This document shows, in pieces, positions 34,992-46,862 of a stretch of DNA of 64,000 bases. The notes under the pieces are model-generated. The model was given only the letters and a program-made list of their open reading frames with translations. It searched no databases and was not told the DNA's origin. Source of the stretch: Anodontia alba (Eukaryota > Mollusca > Bivalvia > Lucinida > Lucinidae). How positions within the stretch are numbered: position 1 is the stretch's first letter; each line of letters begins with the position of its first letter. Made by a program: the position numbers and the translations under genes. The stretch spans positions 6,373,855 through 6,437,854 of the forward strand of contig OZ024826.1 of assembly GCA_964016985.1 (NCBI GenBank), read 5' to 3'.

Positions 34992-35270
34992 CATCACGAA
35001 AACACACCTATATAATTTTGACCCCCTTAAACCCCACTTTTATATAGTAAAACTGGGGTTTATAGGGGTATACATTATTTTTCTTATTTCTGCTCAAAAA
35101 CAAAGATTGTAGGTACTCATTAGAACCACCTCATCAAGGCAGTTCTAATGAGTACCCACAATCTATGTTTTGAGCAGAAATATGAAAAATATCAGACTTT
35201 TTTAGCTGAAAACTTTCATTTTTTGGTGGTGGAATTTTCTATGTATTTGAATAGGCATGTTTTCCTAATG
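34992..35270 (+). mobile_element. Family A miniature element
   Basis: Full length, CATCACGAAAACACACC to TTTTCCTAATG, lying in the presumed 8.6-kb intron of the host gene. Confidence 0.85.
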
Positions 35271-35474
35271 GTAACAGGAGTCATGATCTAAAGACAATTA
35301 AATTTAGTTGTTATACACCTTAGGTGAAAGAATACCATCTGATGTATCACTGTAATAAATTCACATTTCTCTATCAAAATACATTTTTAGCATCTCAATG
35401 AATTTATCTGACAACTCTTCTTACTGGATTTATGTGACAATGCTACTTACACAGAGCCTAAAATATACAATATT

Positions 35475-35700
35475 TACCATAAGTTTTTCTACAGGCCTGA
35501 GCAAATGGTGTAAACTCTGATGAATTGCTGCATTCTGCAGCACAGAAATTGCAGAATGCAATATCTGATCAGGGTCTACACTGTTTGCCATTCTGTCACA
35601 TTTTTGGTAACATCATGGCAGTCAAATGGGCTTGTTCAGCTATCACAACAAGTTTGGCAGGAAGTTAAATTGTCTGAATATTTTATGTAAATATGTTATG
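35475..35700. repeat. Family G hairpin repeat
   Basis: GGCCTGAGCAAATGGTGTAA, a core with CATTCTGCAGCACAGAAATTG in place of the usual loop, then TCTACACTGTTTGCCATTC. Confidence 0.5.
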
Positions 35701-35839
35701 GTATGAGTCAACTTGCTACCAGAATGAGACTGACACATCTCTCTATCTGCATGTGGGAAAACATTTTATTATCACACTGGATTACAGAAGATCACAATAT
35801 TTACCCTAAATACTGGGACAACTCCTTACAATACTTGCC

Positions 35840-36053
35840 TTAACCCTTGTCCTGCTGAATAAATTAAAAAGTCACACCCATTTCTAATTTTCAGCCAATC
35901 AGATTACTTGATCAAGGTTGTTGATATAGATTAACATACTGAATGGCAAACAGTGCAGATCCAGATCAGCTGGCTTCTTCAGAAGCCAACAGATCTAGAT
36001 CTACACTGTTTGCAAAGGCAGGGTATGTCTGGGTTCAGCAGGACAAGGTTTAA
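35840..36053 (+). mobile_element. Family B element
   Basis: TTAA at 35840-35843 and 36050-36053. Core GATCCAGATCAGCTGGCTTC with a near-perfect return arm. Confidence 0.8.
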
Positions 36054-36224
36054 ATTATACATGTTCATTTTATTACCTGCTGGTAAAAAACCACTGGACA
36101 AGTGCCAAAGAGAAGAGGCACTGATCAGACCCACAAAATGTTGTGTCTGATCAGGGTCTACACAGTTTGTTCAGGTCTATCTGTCCCAATACTGATGATA
36201 ATGCATATTCAGGAAGAGATACTT

Positions 36225-37370
36225 GTAGGAGGGCCAAGATGGCCCTGTATCGTTCACCTGATTACCAGACAAGTTTTGAGTCAATTGGCCTTTCAGTTCA
36301 AAAGAAGTTTGATATAGATTTTCAAGATGGCCACCATGGTGGCCATCTTAGATTTTAAATCAAAACCATTTTAGCTACTTTTGATCTACAAGTTGTTACA
36401 ACGACCCTTGAAAAGGGGTAGTCTTACAACCTAGCACTCCTACCATCAATTATCTGCCTTAGGAGATTATGCATAGCTTGCAGGTATATATTCAATCTCT
36501 GTCAACTCTTGGTTCAGTTGTTAGAGCATTGGATTTTTATCAGGGCAGACTTGGGGCTGCATACCATGGTAGGCGGTAATTTTTTCAGCTATGCTTCATT
36601 CCTTTGTTACAACTTTCATGTTGTAAGAAAGTCACCTCGATACTTCCAATGAAGTTTCAAGTCAATTGGCCTTTCAATTCAGGAGAAAAAGTTCAAAATA
36701 GATTTTAAACAAGGGGACTTGGATTTCCGATCGTAAAGATTTAAAAAAAAAAAAAAAAAAAGATTTTAGCAATTTTTTTATCTACAAGTTGTCCCGAGAC
36801 TTCCTACCAAGTTTAGAGTCCATTAGCCTTTTGGTTCAGTAGAAGAAGCGCAAAACAGATTTTCAAGATGGTGGCTATGATGGCCACCTTGGATTTATGA
36901 TTGGAACAGTTTTAGCTATTTTTGTTCTACAAGTTGCCCTGATACTTCCTACTAAGTTTCCTGTCAATTAGCCTTTTGTTTCAGGAAAAGAAGTGCAAAA
37001 CAGATTTTCAAGATGGTGGCCATGGCACCATCTTGGATTTCCAATTGTATCAATTTTAGCTATTTTGATCAACAAAATAGATACATCCTACTAAGTTTCG
37101 AGTCAATTGGCCTATTAGTTCATGAGAAGAAGAACAAATTAGATTTTCAAGATGGTGGCCATGGCAGCCATCTTAGATTTCCAATCTGACTGATTTTAGC
37201 CATTTTTGATCTACAAGTCACCCCGATACTTCCTACTAAGTTTCGAGTCAATTGGCTCACGGGTGTAGGTAGAGTAATCTTTTAAAGCAAATTGTTGATG
37301 TGGCACAACACACAATGGACTTTGACCGATCACAATAGCTCACCTTGAGCACTATGTGCTCAGGTGAGCT
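36225..37370 (+). mobile_element. Array element H3: repeats of about 140-148 bp with end hairpins
   Basis: The left end has a hairpin, GGGCCAAGATGGCCC, followed by TGTATCGTTCACCTG. The unit marker TTTCAAGATGGTGGCCATG recurs near 36323, 36863, 37008 and 37147, with a degraded unit between the first two. Other shared texts are TACTAAGTTTCGAGTCAATT and TTTTAGCTATTTTTGATCTA. The right end is a strong hairpin, TAGCTCACCTTGAGCAC and GTGCTCAGGTGAGCTA, then AAAA. It has the same plan as H1, H4 and H5 with unrelated unit sequence. Confidence 0.65.
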
Positions 37371-37954
37371 AAAAACACAACAAGTGAATGGATACCGGCC
37401 GCAGGAGGTCATTTTGTCAAAGAAAATATTTGCCGCTTCTCAAAGAAATCTGTTTTTAAAGGAAGGATTTGCTTCCTATTGTGAACACATTTTTTCTTCA
37501 AGAGTTTCTCCCTTTTAGGGCAGATTCATATGCCAAAGAAACAATTTTTTTTTTTTGCTGGATTGGTCCCACTTTAAAGCAAGAGGAACTAATTCAACTG
37601 AGACTGCTGTCTCCTTGAGATATATACATTCACTTTACAAGGACTGAATTTACTTGCTAGATTTTCAACAACTTTTACAAGGGATATACTTTTGAGACTT
37701 CCCGTTTGCTTCCCTGAACATCAAACCCCTTTTGAAAGGTTGACTCTAAATGGAAAGAGTTTGTCCACTTTTCAGAAGAAAGGCAAACTAATTTGGCCTC
37801 CCCTTGAAAGTGGACCTGCTGCTCTTAACACTTGGTAAATTCACAACAAAATTAGCAGACAATAAGTAGGTGTGAGTTTTTTCCCACAAAATAGGGCTTG
37901 ATATTTCATGTAAATCACCGAAAGAAATTAGATCTAGAAATTTTGCACAAACCA

Positions 37955-38556
37955 TGTTTGTTTGTTTGATTTGGGCTTAACATCGTATTCAACAATCTTT
38001 CAGTCATATAGCGATGGTGTCTGGATGTGGCAGGGAGCTCAATGCTCACTTTTAGAGTGCTGCCTTACTGAAATATCATGCCCCTGACACTTTGACATGA
38101 TATTCCACCCAGTCACATTATACTGACACTGAGCTGACCAGTTGCGATTCCTAGCTCTACTTTCTTATTGATTGTGTTGGGGTTTAACGACATGTCAATC
38201 CTTGTGAGTCATTTTGTGTCGTCTCCTAGAGAAAGGGAGAAATAGGATAGAAGAGATAGTAGAGGAGATGGAAGAGAGGGACAGGGAAGAAAGAGGAACA
38301 GGAATGAAAGTGAAGAAACAAAAGAAATAATAACATTCCCCCACTACCCTTACCTGCTACAAGGATAGCAGGCCTTGCCCAACTGTAAGCCAATCTCAGT
38401 TGGACGCCCCGGTGACGTAACTCTACTTTCTTAATGCTGAGCGCCAAGCGAAAGAGCAGCTAGTACCATTTTTAAAGTCTTTGGTATGACTCATTGAACC
38501 CGCAACCTCCCGGTCACAAAGCTGACGCTCTAACACTGAGCCACTGCGCCAGTATG
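37955..38556 (-). mobile_element. Family N tRNA-derived SINE split by family M
   Basis: The tail at the left reads TTTGATTTGGGCTTAACATC. The head at the right (38500-38556), read on the minus strand, has an A-box-like GTGGCTCAGTGTTAGAGCG and a B-box region GCGGGTTCAATGAGTC. Family M sits between 38168 and 38420, flanked by a 13-bp duplication. Only this copy is seen. Confidence 0.65.
38168..38420 (-). mobile_element. Family M SINE-like element, nested in family N
   Basis: Flanked by a perfect 13-bp duplication CTCTACTTTCTTA (38155-38167 and 38421-38433). It begins with TTGTGTTGGGGTTTAACGAC and contains a purine-rich block (38226-38330). The opening matches the tail of family C closely (GTGTTGAGGTTTTACGGC). 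The short ORFs here come from the repeat. Confidence 0.7.
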
Positions 38557-38581
38557 CACAGACCATGACTGGAATTGATTA

Positions 38582-38859
38582 CATCACGAAAACATACCTA
38601 TGTAATTTCGACCCCCTTAAACCCCACTTTTATATAGTAAAACTGGGGTTTACAGGGGTATACATTATTTTTCTTATTTCTGCTTAAAAACATAGATTGT
38701 AGGTATTCATTAGAACCACCCCGGCGAGGCGGTTCTAACGACTACCCACAATCTATGTTTTGAGCAGAACTGTGAAAAATATTACAATTTTTACCTGAAA
38801 ACTTTCAGTTTTTGGTGGTGAAATTTTCAATATATTTGAATAGGTGTGTTTTCGTAATG
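38582..38859 (+). mobile_element. Family A miniature element
   Basis: Full length, CATCACGAAAACATACC to TTTTCGTAATG. The loop is CCCCGGCGAGG, slightly more GC-rich than in other copies. Confidence 0.85.
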
Positions 38860-39156
38860 AGAAGAAATAGCAAGCCCTATTTCCAGGGAGAAAAGTAAAA
38901 AAAAAAATTTAATACATTGGCTGCTAATATCTAAGAACAGCACATATTCACAAAGATATACTAAGATCAGCACTTCAATGAAAAAGAAAGTCTAAAATAC
39001 TAACACAAAGAAAGCCTATGTTTTACTGAGCAGACCTCAAAAAAAAAGAAGTTCAAACAATTCACATTAACCTACCTGAACTCTACACAATGGATTCCCT
39101 ATCCTCCTATATATGTTAGCATTTGAGGAAACAAGAATAAATGTAAAATTTTTGTA

Positions 39157-39490
39157 TACCGTATTCGACCTTATTACCGCACTGTGCGCTTAGGTTTTTC
39201 AAAATTACTGGGAACACTCATTTGTTGTAAAATATGTATCTACCTACTTAGGATACATTATAAAAAAGATCAGAAAAGGACTTATTTGATGATGATTACG
39301 CGCTTTTTTCTGATTTTCTTTATAAAGGCATATGTTGTAGGTACTCATTGGAATTGCATCGACAAGTCGATGCAATTCAAATGAGTACCCACAACATATG
39401 CCTTTATTAAGAAGTATTTAAATATACACTGGGTGTGATCTGAAGACTAAGAAGGTAGGGGTATGTGCGGTAATTAGATCGAATATGGTA
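39157..39490. mobile_element. Family J hairpin element, better-preserved copy
   Basis: TACCGTATTCGACCTTATTAC and GTAATTAGATCGAATATGGTA pair at the ends. The central hairpin, AAAGGCATATGTTGTAGGTA through GCATCGACAAGTCGATGC and back, is nearly perfect at about 39323-39407. Confidence 0.7.
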
Positions 39491-39532
39491 TTCAAAAAAT
39501 AAAACTACACAAATAATTAATCAATATTTGTA

Positions 39533-39782
39533 TATCGAGGGTTGAGCGCAAGACTATGGTAACTCAAACGTATTTTTGAAACCCTTGTTTAGGGGCAACT
39601 TGGACCCCTTTGTAAACAATGCAAATTTAGGTGCCATTGCTCATACGAGCAATGGCACCTAAATTTTCATTGTTTACAGAAAGAAATGTTGTAATCTTCA
39701 TAACGCCTTCATGGTGAGGAGATTAGGTTTGGGGTAAAACAATCATCTGACTTACGATAGTCTTGCGCTCAACCCTCGATAT
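39533..39782. mobile_element. Family I hairpin element
   Basis: Ends TATCGAGGGTTGAGCGCAAG and CTTGCGCTCAACCCTCGATA are almost perfect inverted repeats. The central hairpin TTAGGTGCCATTGCTCATA is intact. TA at both borders. Less mutated than the copy at 7152-7402. Confidence 0.75.
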
Positions 39783-40130
39783 ATAAGCACACTTTCTGAG
39801 TACCATATTCACCCTAAATATTCAGACAAACATAGCTAAGCAAACAGTGCAGACTCACATAAATGAAGAGCTCAATCAGGGTCTGCAATGTTCACCATTA
39901 AGCCTGCATGTTTTATTCCAAATGACATTTTTCAGAATATGACAATGTTTGAAATGCTTTGTCAAAAATTAGTGTTTTCACCACCAAAAGTCACTCATTC
40001 ATTTTATCAGTAATGTATTCTACATGTGAAAATGGCAGGAAGATCTGATTACACAAACTCCATTCATCAAAGTCTGTATTACAATGACAGTTGTCAAATA
40101 ATGATCAAGTTTAAACAATCACTTTGTACA

Positions 40131-40171
40131 AAAATAAATAAATAAATAAAAATAATAATAATAATAATATG
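40131..40171. repeat. AT-rich microsatellite
   Basis: About five AAAT units run into about six AAT units. Confidence 0.85.
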
Positions 40172-40222
40172 GTCTGACAAGCAAAAGCTTCATATGCATG
40201 TTTATTGTACAGTATGAAATTA

Positions 40223-40500
40223 CATCACGCAAACATGCCTATATAATTTTGACCCCCTTAAACCCCACTTTTATATAGTAAAACTGGGGTTTATAGGGGT
40301 ATACATTATTTTTCTTATTTTTGCTCAAAAACATATATTGTGGGTACTCGTTAGAACTGCCTCGCCGAGGCGGTTCTAACAAGTACCCACAATCTATGTT
40401 TTGAGCAGAAATATGAATAAATCAGAGTTTTTATATGAAATTTTTCAGTTTTTGGAGGTGAAATTTTTTTGTACATTTGAATAGGCGTGTTTTCATAATG
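40223..40500 (+). mobile_element. Family A miniature element
   Basis: Full length, CATCACGCAAACATGCC to TTTTCATAATG. Core loop CCTCGCCGAGG. An inverted partner lies 280 bp away. Confidence 0.85.
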
Positions 40501-40779
40501 GTATTCTAAAATTGCAAAATCTTTAAAAGCTTTAAGATGTGTTAATGTGGAGAATCTGTGAAAACTAGGTTATCCCAATCAGACATTCATACCAAGTACA
40601 GCAACTTGAAGGCAAACTTAAAAGTGAGAATGGTAGCATGTCACAAAGGCATCTAGACCAGTTCTATATTCCTACCAAGTTTCATCAAAATATTAAGATC
40701 TTAAGGGTATTCAAATTACAACTGAGATACAAAATTTGGCAAAAAGAAAGTGGCAGTAACTGGAAAATACAACAATAGG

Positions 40780-41059
40780 CATTACGAAAACACGCCTATT
40801 CAAATATACTGGAAATTTTACCAACAAAAAGAATGAAAATTTTCAGACAAAAACTCTGAGATTTTTCATACTTCTGCTCAAAACACAGATTGTGGGTACT
40901 CGTTAGAACCGCCTTGGCGAGGCGGTTCTAACAAGTACCCACAATCTATATTTTTGAGCAGAAATAAGAAAAATAATGTATACCCCTGTAAACCCGAGTT
41001 TTACTATATAAAAGTGGGGTTTAAGGGAGTCAAAATTATATAGGTATGTTTTCGTGATG
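40780..41059 (-). mobile_element. Family A miniature element
   Basis: Full length, reverse: CATTACGAAAACACGCC to TTTTCGTGATG. With the copy at 40223-40500 it forms a long inverted pair that could fold in transcripts. Confidence 0.85.
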
Positions 41060-41319
41060 AATTACCAATTTTGTACACAACATAGCATCTCCACTTATTC
41101 TACATGCCTACCATGTATCATCATAGTACCACCAATATATTCCAATATATTGAGTCTACTCAAGTTGCAGCCTAAACACAAAATTACTCATAAAGGGTAG
41201 ATAACTGGAAATGCAAGACAAAACTGTCACTCTTTAATGTGACAATTAAAATATTTAGAATATTTCAAATGGCATTAACATCTTGATATTTTCTATATTC
41301 TAACCACAATAACAGCTGA

Positions 41320-41425
41320 GGACATTCTTAAATAGCTTTATTTTTTTCAGAGAAAACAAGGCTTGACATTTTATATGAATTGTCTGCCTAGAAGACAATT
41401 CACATTAAATATCAGTGTTACAGGC
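41320..41425. mobile_element. Family E hairpin element, half copy
   Basis: The left arm GAGAAAACAAGGCTTGACAT is present and the return arm CAATTCACATTAAATATCAG is degenerate. Confidence 0.45.
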
Positions 41426-41888
41426 GCTTTTTGCATAAAACATATCCCACATATATCCCATTTCCTATACTTTATATGGAAAATCCCCAGTAATAGTGGG
41501 TTCTCCTGTATGGGTATTAAATCATCCCAGGCAGTAAGTACTATTTATATGGGAGGTGCACTTTGTCATCAGATCTAATATTTCATTTCTCTAAAAAGGA
41601 ACCTGAAAGACTCTGGTTTGGGATGATTTCTTGGTACCCATATGTACATAAAATATTTCTGTATCAGAGTCTAAGACACTTAATGACATGGACAAATTCC
41701 CCTGTTGAGGCCTTATTTCCTCTGAAAGATAAAACTATTTTTTCATGTCTGCTACAATTCTGAATGGAGTTTTATGTGTTGACATGTTCTCATTACTTTG
41801 TTTGCAGTGAAAATTGTTTTCACAAAACACCAATTAAAATGTTTTCTGCATATGAAGGAATAAAACAAATTTTATAATATCCACCCAC

Positions 41889-41932
41889 CTGATTTACCAC
41901 TGAGTTGATGTCTCTGCCATCTCCGTCTCTGG
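41889..41932 (-). CDS. Host gene, 44-nt internal exon
   Basis: The minus-strand reading is CC followed by 14 codons, RDGDGRDINSVVNQ, between an acceptor (TTCTATTTTAG) and a donor (CAG/GTGGGT). It starts two bases into a codon. The exon at 53189-53251 ends with one base, C, so the joined codon is proline. It ends in phase 0, which fits the exon at 33166-33240. A 44-nt exon is small but ordinary for animal genes. Charged, glycine-rich content suggests a linker before the domain in the next exon. Confidence 0.5.
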
Positions 41933-41984
41933 CTAAAATAGAAGAAAATATTGCACATTACTTTCATCACTCTCTGAGCAGATT

Positions 41985-42090
41985 AGGAGACAGTTTGCAT
42001 GAAATGTCAAATCTTATTTTCTGGGAAAAATAGGAAAATATTTCTAAGTGTCATCTGCTGTATTTTTACCCAACATGCTGAGTGTTCATA
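41985..42090. mobile_element. Family E fragment
   Basis: Only the return half is present: GGAGACAGTTTGCATGAAATG, TCAAATCTTATTTTCTGGG, then GTCATCTGCTG. Confidence 0.5.
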
Positions 42091-42149
42091 CAACTAGGAA
42101 GACACACAAAGACAATATAATATGAGCTATGGCAACAAATTAAACAGTG

Positions 42150-42595
42150 TATCATATTTACACTAAGCATTTGGACAAAAGGACCTCAGCAAACAGTGTA
42201 AACCAAGATCAAGCTGTTTAAATCAGGGTCTTTTGTTTGTTTGTGTTGAGGTTTTACGGCCCAGTCAACCCAATGGGGTCATGTCAAGCTTGGTCAGTTT
42301 ACCTAACCACATGTTTACTGAGTAGGCTTAGTCCTCTAAGCGGTTAACCAGTATTGTGCACATTCTTTCGCCAGAAACTGACAACTGCCTTTCTCGAATC
42401 AGCGGAAGGGAGAATGACATAAGAAAATATTTCACGATCAATCTCCACGTAAGAATGTTGCCGACCTCGGCGGGGGTTGAACCCGCGGCCTCCTGGTCTC
42501 CAGTTGGACGGCGCATCCAACTGAGCCACCGAGGCCGGCTTAAATCAGGGTCTACATTGTTTTTGCCAGCTTTAAAAATATTTACAATTCATCAG
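42150..42595. repeat. Family G repeat split by a SINE
   Basis: TTACACTAAGCATTTGGACA and GCAAACAGTGTAAACCAAGA lie before the SINE. TCAGGGTCTACATTGTTT lies after it. Confidence 0.45.
42232..42539 (-). mobile_element. Family C SINE with perfect target duplication
   Basis: Flanked by TTAAATCAGGGTCT at 42218-42231 and again at 42540-42553. Full head: the complement has GGTGGCTCAGTTGGATGCGC and GCGGGTTCAACCCCC. One of the best-preserved and presumably youngest copies. Confidence 0.85.
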
Positions 42596-42837
42596 AGCCC
42601 AGTTGTTCAAAACTAATGACATGGTTAGTTAACGATTCATTAAAATTTACATTGAGTGATACGCAAATATGCTGAAATTTTTTGCTGAAAAAATGTGAGT
42701 AGCTTTTGCAGAGCAAGCTACTCACATTTTTTCAGCAAAAAATATCAGAATATTGTATATTGAATCCGCTAAAACAGTTAACGAAATGACCCTTAACGAG
42801 CTTGTTAAGCTAACGACGCTTTGAACAACTGGGCCCA
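42595..42837 (-). mobile_element. Family D hairpin element
   Basis: GAGCCCAGTTGTTCAAAACT to TTTGAACAACTGGGCCC. A 5-base deletion in the central hairpin loop (TTTTGCAGAGCAAGC) sets it apart from other copies. Confidence 0.8.
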
Positions 42838-43074
42838 GGTAGTTTAGTGAACTTGTGCAAACTTTAGGACAAGTAATGTAATGAGCTATAGTGTATGAAT
42901 ATTTAGTGAAAATACAAGCAGACATCTAGACAAGATAAAAAAATTTCCCTTTTTTACAAAAAACATACATGTTTTAGTACATGTACTTGCTAAAACTGTC
43001 ACAGGAGAAGATTCACATGAAATGTCAAGCCCTAAGCAAGTTTCAGAGAAAAATCATTTCACACAATGTTTAGC

Positions 43075-43262
43075 ACTCTGAGTAAAATTTTCAACAAATG
43101 ATATTTTGAAATATTTCTTGTTTGTTTTTTTTTCTTTCAGACAGCAGGATTTGACATCTCATACAAATTGTCATGGAGACAATTTGTAAGAAATGTCAAA
43201 TCCTGTTGTCTGGGAAAATAAGACAAAATATCACCAATTTACCATCTGCTGGTGGTTAAGGT
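43075..43262. mobile_element. Family E hairpin element
   Basis: Arms AGCAGGATTTGACATCTCAT and GTAAGAAATGTCAAATCCTG around TTGTCATGGAGACAA. Ends GTTTAGCACTCTGAG and ATCTGCTGGTGGTTAAGG. Confidence 0.65.
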
Positions 43263-44880
43263 TAAAGCACCAAGCAATATTGTAGCCAACCACATTCTAT
43301 AATTTTTTTTAAAGAGAAAATAAAACTTGACATTTCATGTGAATCATCTGATAGGCAGATGACTCACAGGAAGTATCAAGCCACATTTTCTCTGCAAAAA
43401 AAGAAAAAAACTAGAAATGTGTCAATATGACACGGATGCCCCCACCCAGGGCCATAATCATCCACACGCAGGCATTTTGCAAAAAATGAAGTTGAAAAAA
43501 GGGCCATAATTCTCAAAATAATTGGCAGATTTTACCCTAAATCGAACTTCTCCTATATTTTTTTATGATTATATACCTGTGTATAAAATATGACTCCAAT
43601 TCACCAAACTTTTTTTTTTTAAAATAAGCCTGGTGACCTTGACCATTAGGTCATCGGCATGGGCTGGGGTATCACTGAGTAGAACCTGTATCTATTATCA
43701 TACCAAATATGAACCAAATCCATCATATGGTTCAGAAAATATGAGCTTTTAAAATGTTTACAATTAAAATTTTAAGTCTATGACCTTGACCTTGAGGTCA
43801 TAGGCATGGATGCAGGTACTGCTGAATAAAACCTTTGACCTGTATCTATCATCAAAAAAAAATATGAAGCAAATCCATTGTATGGTTTGGAAAATATGAG
43901 CTCTTGAAAACTTTAACATGTAAGTCTGTGACCTTGACCTTGAGGTCAGGGTCAGGCGTAAGCCTGAATAAAACTTTGAAACTTGTAACTATCATTCTAC
44001 CAAATATGAAGCAAATCCATTATACGGTTTGGAAAATACAAGCTCTAAACATACTTTAAATTTAAAATTTCTATGTGTGTGACCTTGACCTTGAGGCATG
44101 GGTGGGGGTATTACAAATATCACTTTGAACCTGTATCTATAGTTGTGTCAAATATAAACCCAATTCATCGTATGGTTTGGAAAATATGAACTCTTAAAAA
44201 CATTAGCGTTAAAAATTTCTAAGTCTGTGACCTTAACCTTGAAGTCATAAGCGTGGGTGGGGGTATTGTTGAATAAACATTTGGACCTGTATCTATCATC
44301 ATAGCAAATATAAAGCAAATCCATCATATGGTTTAGATAATATGATCTCTTTAAAAACTTTAATATTAAAAATTTCCAAGTCTGTGACCTTAACCTTGAG
44401 GTAATAGGCATGGACGTTTATTGCTGAATATCACTTTGGAGCCTGTATCTATCATCATAACAAACATGAACCAAATAAATCATAAAAGTTCAGGTTCTAC
44501 CTGGTACAAATACCTTAACCCAAAAATTTAAGATTAAAAATTTCTAAGTCTATGACCTTGACAATTAGGTCATGGGCATGGGTGGGGGTATTGCTGAATG
44601 AAACTTTGGACGTATATCTATTATCAAACCAAATATGAATCAAATGTATCAAATGGTTTGGAAAATATGAGCTGATAAAAGTTCAGGTTTTACCTGGTAC
44701 AAATGCCTTAACCTGAGTCTAACAGGATCACGTACAGACGGATGTACATTCGTACGCATGTACCTACGTTTGCACGTATGGAAAACTGGAAAACTATATG
44801 CCCCCGGCATCATCTGATGCGGGGGCATAAAAACACATTTAAAATGTCAATTGCTGCAGTTTTGCCTGGGGCTGGGTGAA
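43262..44880. mobile_element. Family E hairpin element split by array element H4
   Basis: The left part (43262-43410) has the AAAACTTGACATTTCATGTG hairpin and runs to TCTCTGCAAAAAAAG. The right part (about 44830-44880) supplies the missing end, AAAATGTCAATTGCTGCAG. Confidence 0.6.
43411..44829 (+). mobile_element. Array element H4: about seven units of 148-168 bp
   Basis: The marker TGACCTTGACCTTGAGGTCA recurs near 43633, 43781, 43929, 44080, 44228, 44384 and 44552. The left end has CTAGAAATGTGTCAATATGA, a small hairpin (GTGTCAATATGACAC), then GGATGCCCCC. The right end is the hairpin ATGCCCCCGGCATCATCTGA and TGCGGGGGCAT, then AAAAA. It is non-coding. The frame at 44148-44411 is repeat translation. 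Confidence 0.7.
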
Positions 44881-45479
44881 AATGCCTGCTGCTATTCAAA
44901 TCACTTGCAATAGACGAATGGAAGAAACTTTGACTGGGGCTGGGTGAAAATGCCTGCTGGTATTCAAATCACTTGCAATAGATGAATGGAAGAAACTATT
45001 TCATTTTTATCAAGAACTTAGCCAGCAAGAAAAAAAATCTGGGCCCAGTTGTTGTAAGCATAACCAACTTAAACTCTTTACATAAATATGACATATTGGT
45101 AATATCAAAGTGCAATAATTTTACTCTTATTTTTACAAAATTAATTATTTTGTCTCGATATTTTGAGTAAATGCATTATTTTATTTTCTATAAACCACTA
45201 TCATCTGATCAGATGTGAGAAAATAGCAAATTATTAATTTGACTGAGCAGTCATACAAAAAGGGACTTTGTGATATGCAAATAGTGAAGGCCTGAATTAG
45301 CCTTCTGCAGTCTGATCAGGAACTTTTTTGTCTACCTTTATATTCTACAGACTCCACTGTTCTGTAAGATGACAGAAATCACCTTGAACAGACCCTGTAT
45401 GAGCCACAATATCAGAAAACATACCTTCGGGCATGTGCCCAGTGAAGATTTAGATCAGCCTGCGGATTCATGCAGATCA

Positions 45480-45724
45480 GGGCCCAGTTGTTCAAAGCTA
45501 ACGACGTCGTTAGTTAACGATTCGTTAAAATTTTAATCGAGTGATACACAAATATGCTGAAATTTTTTGCTGAAAAAATGTGAGTAGCTTTCGCAGTGCA
45601 AAAGCTACTCACATTTTTTCAGCAAAAAATATCAGAATATTGTATATTGAATCCGCTAAAACAGTTAACGAAATGACCCTTAACGAGCTCGTTAAGCTAA
45701 CGACGCTTTGAACAACTGGGCCCA
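45480..45724 (-). mobile_element. Family D hairpin element, best-preserved copy
   Basis: Both GGGCCCAGTTGTTCAAAGC ends are complete. Inside are AACGACGTCGTTAGTTAACG and the central TGAGTAGCTTTCGCA hairpin with one mismatch. Confidence 0.85.
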
Positions 45725-46304
45725 GAATCTTTACTGGGCGCATTTTGGATAGCCTAGGATGCAAACTTTCTTCATGCAGACAATGAAAACTCTGATCAGA
45801 CTGCACAGACAGATACACAGGCTGATTTGAGTATTGGGTGAAAAATTTCTGACAATATGGTTTGTATGTTTCAAAGGCTTCTTTTCACATGACATGGATC
45901 AATTAACAGTAAAATACCAAACACAAAGACGAATAATTTAGAAGCTAAACATATTAATGGTTAAACCTCTGCAATCTGTACTTTCCCATTCACCCAGACA
46001 CACAAATATTTATAATGCAAATATAGCTATTTTTAACTATTTGAGCTGCAAAAGGTGAAAAAGATTCTTGTCACAAATGCAGTGAAGGTCCAGGTCTGCC
46101 TGCACATCCGCATCATCTCATCAGGGATATCACTGCCAAATTACAGAAAGTTTGGGTATTTTAGAATAGGCCATAATAAGGCTGCAAAGATGTGCAGGCT
46201 GATCAAGTTCTTAGTTATATGCTGGTGTGATAAAGAGCCTTTTCTCATGACATGGCCAGGTCTTCACAAATTAAAAAATCTTCTGTGTATGGCATATCCC
46301 ATTA

Positions 46305-46535
46305 ATGCTTAGCATGCTGGGTAAAAATTTCAGCAGATGACATTTTGAAATATTTTTATTATTTTTTTTTAATTTATTATTTTTTTTTTTTTTTTCAAAA
46401 AAAATGACTGATATTTTATGCAAATCATCTCCTTGGGCGACAACCTGCACGAAATGTCAGTTTATTTTCTAGGAAAAGTAAAAAAAAAAATATCAATTTG
46501 TCCTGTGCTGAATCTGCTCAGAGAGTGATGAAAGT
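46305..46535. mobile_element. Family E hairpin element, diverged
   Basis: TTAATGCTTAGCATGCTGGG at left and CAGAGAGTGATGAAAG at right. The arms are interrupted by poly-T (46355-46396) and several mismatches. Confidence 0.55.
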
Positions 46536-46589
46536 TAACTTTTAAAAGGAAATGTCTTTTAATAAATCAGCAATAATCATTAGATGTAC

Positions 46590-46810
46590 CTTAATAACCC
46601 TAAGTATTGGGACAGATAGGCCTTTGCAAACAGAGTAGACCCAGATCAGACACTGCAGAATGCAGTATCTGATCAGGGTCTACACTGTTTGTCATACATA
46701 TGGCAATATTTTAGGTGCATCAAGTGGTAGTGGAATGGACTATTTCAGTTAAGGACAAGTATGGTAAGTAGATAAGGTGTCCCAATACTTAAGGTAAATA
46801 CAGTAATAAC
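46590..46810. repeat. Family G hairpin repeat
   Basis: TAACCCTAAGTATTGGGACA, core AGTAGACCCAGATCAGACAC and GTATCTGATCAGGGTCTACA, then CTTAAGGTAAATACAGTAA. The ends pair (ACCCTAAGTATTGGGACA with TGTCCCAATACTTAAGG), so the family has inverted ends. Confidence 0.6.
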
Positions 46811-46862
46811 ACTCAGTGGGCAAAATCAGCAGATGACATGGTGCTGTATTTTTCTTATTTTT

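Noticed and set aside
42356..42616. 86-codon frame with a natural-looking peptide (GVEPAASWSPVGRR)
   Set aside because: It is the translation of a family C SINE. Almost the same peptide appears in the SINE copies at 48230 and 22453.
45042..45060. Another family D copy
   Set aside because: Only GGGCCCAGTTGTTGTAAGC at the start matches. The rest is unrelated.
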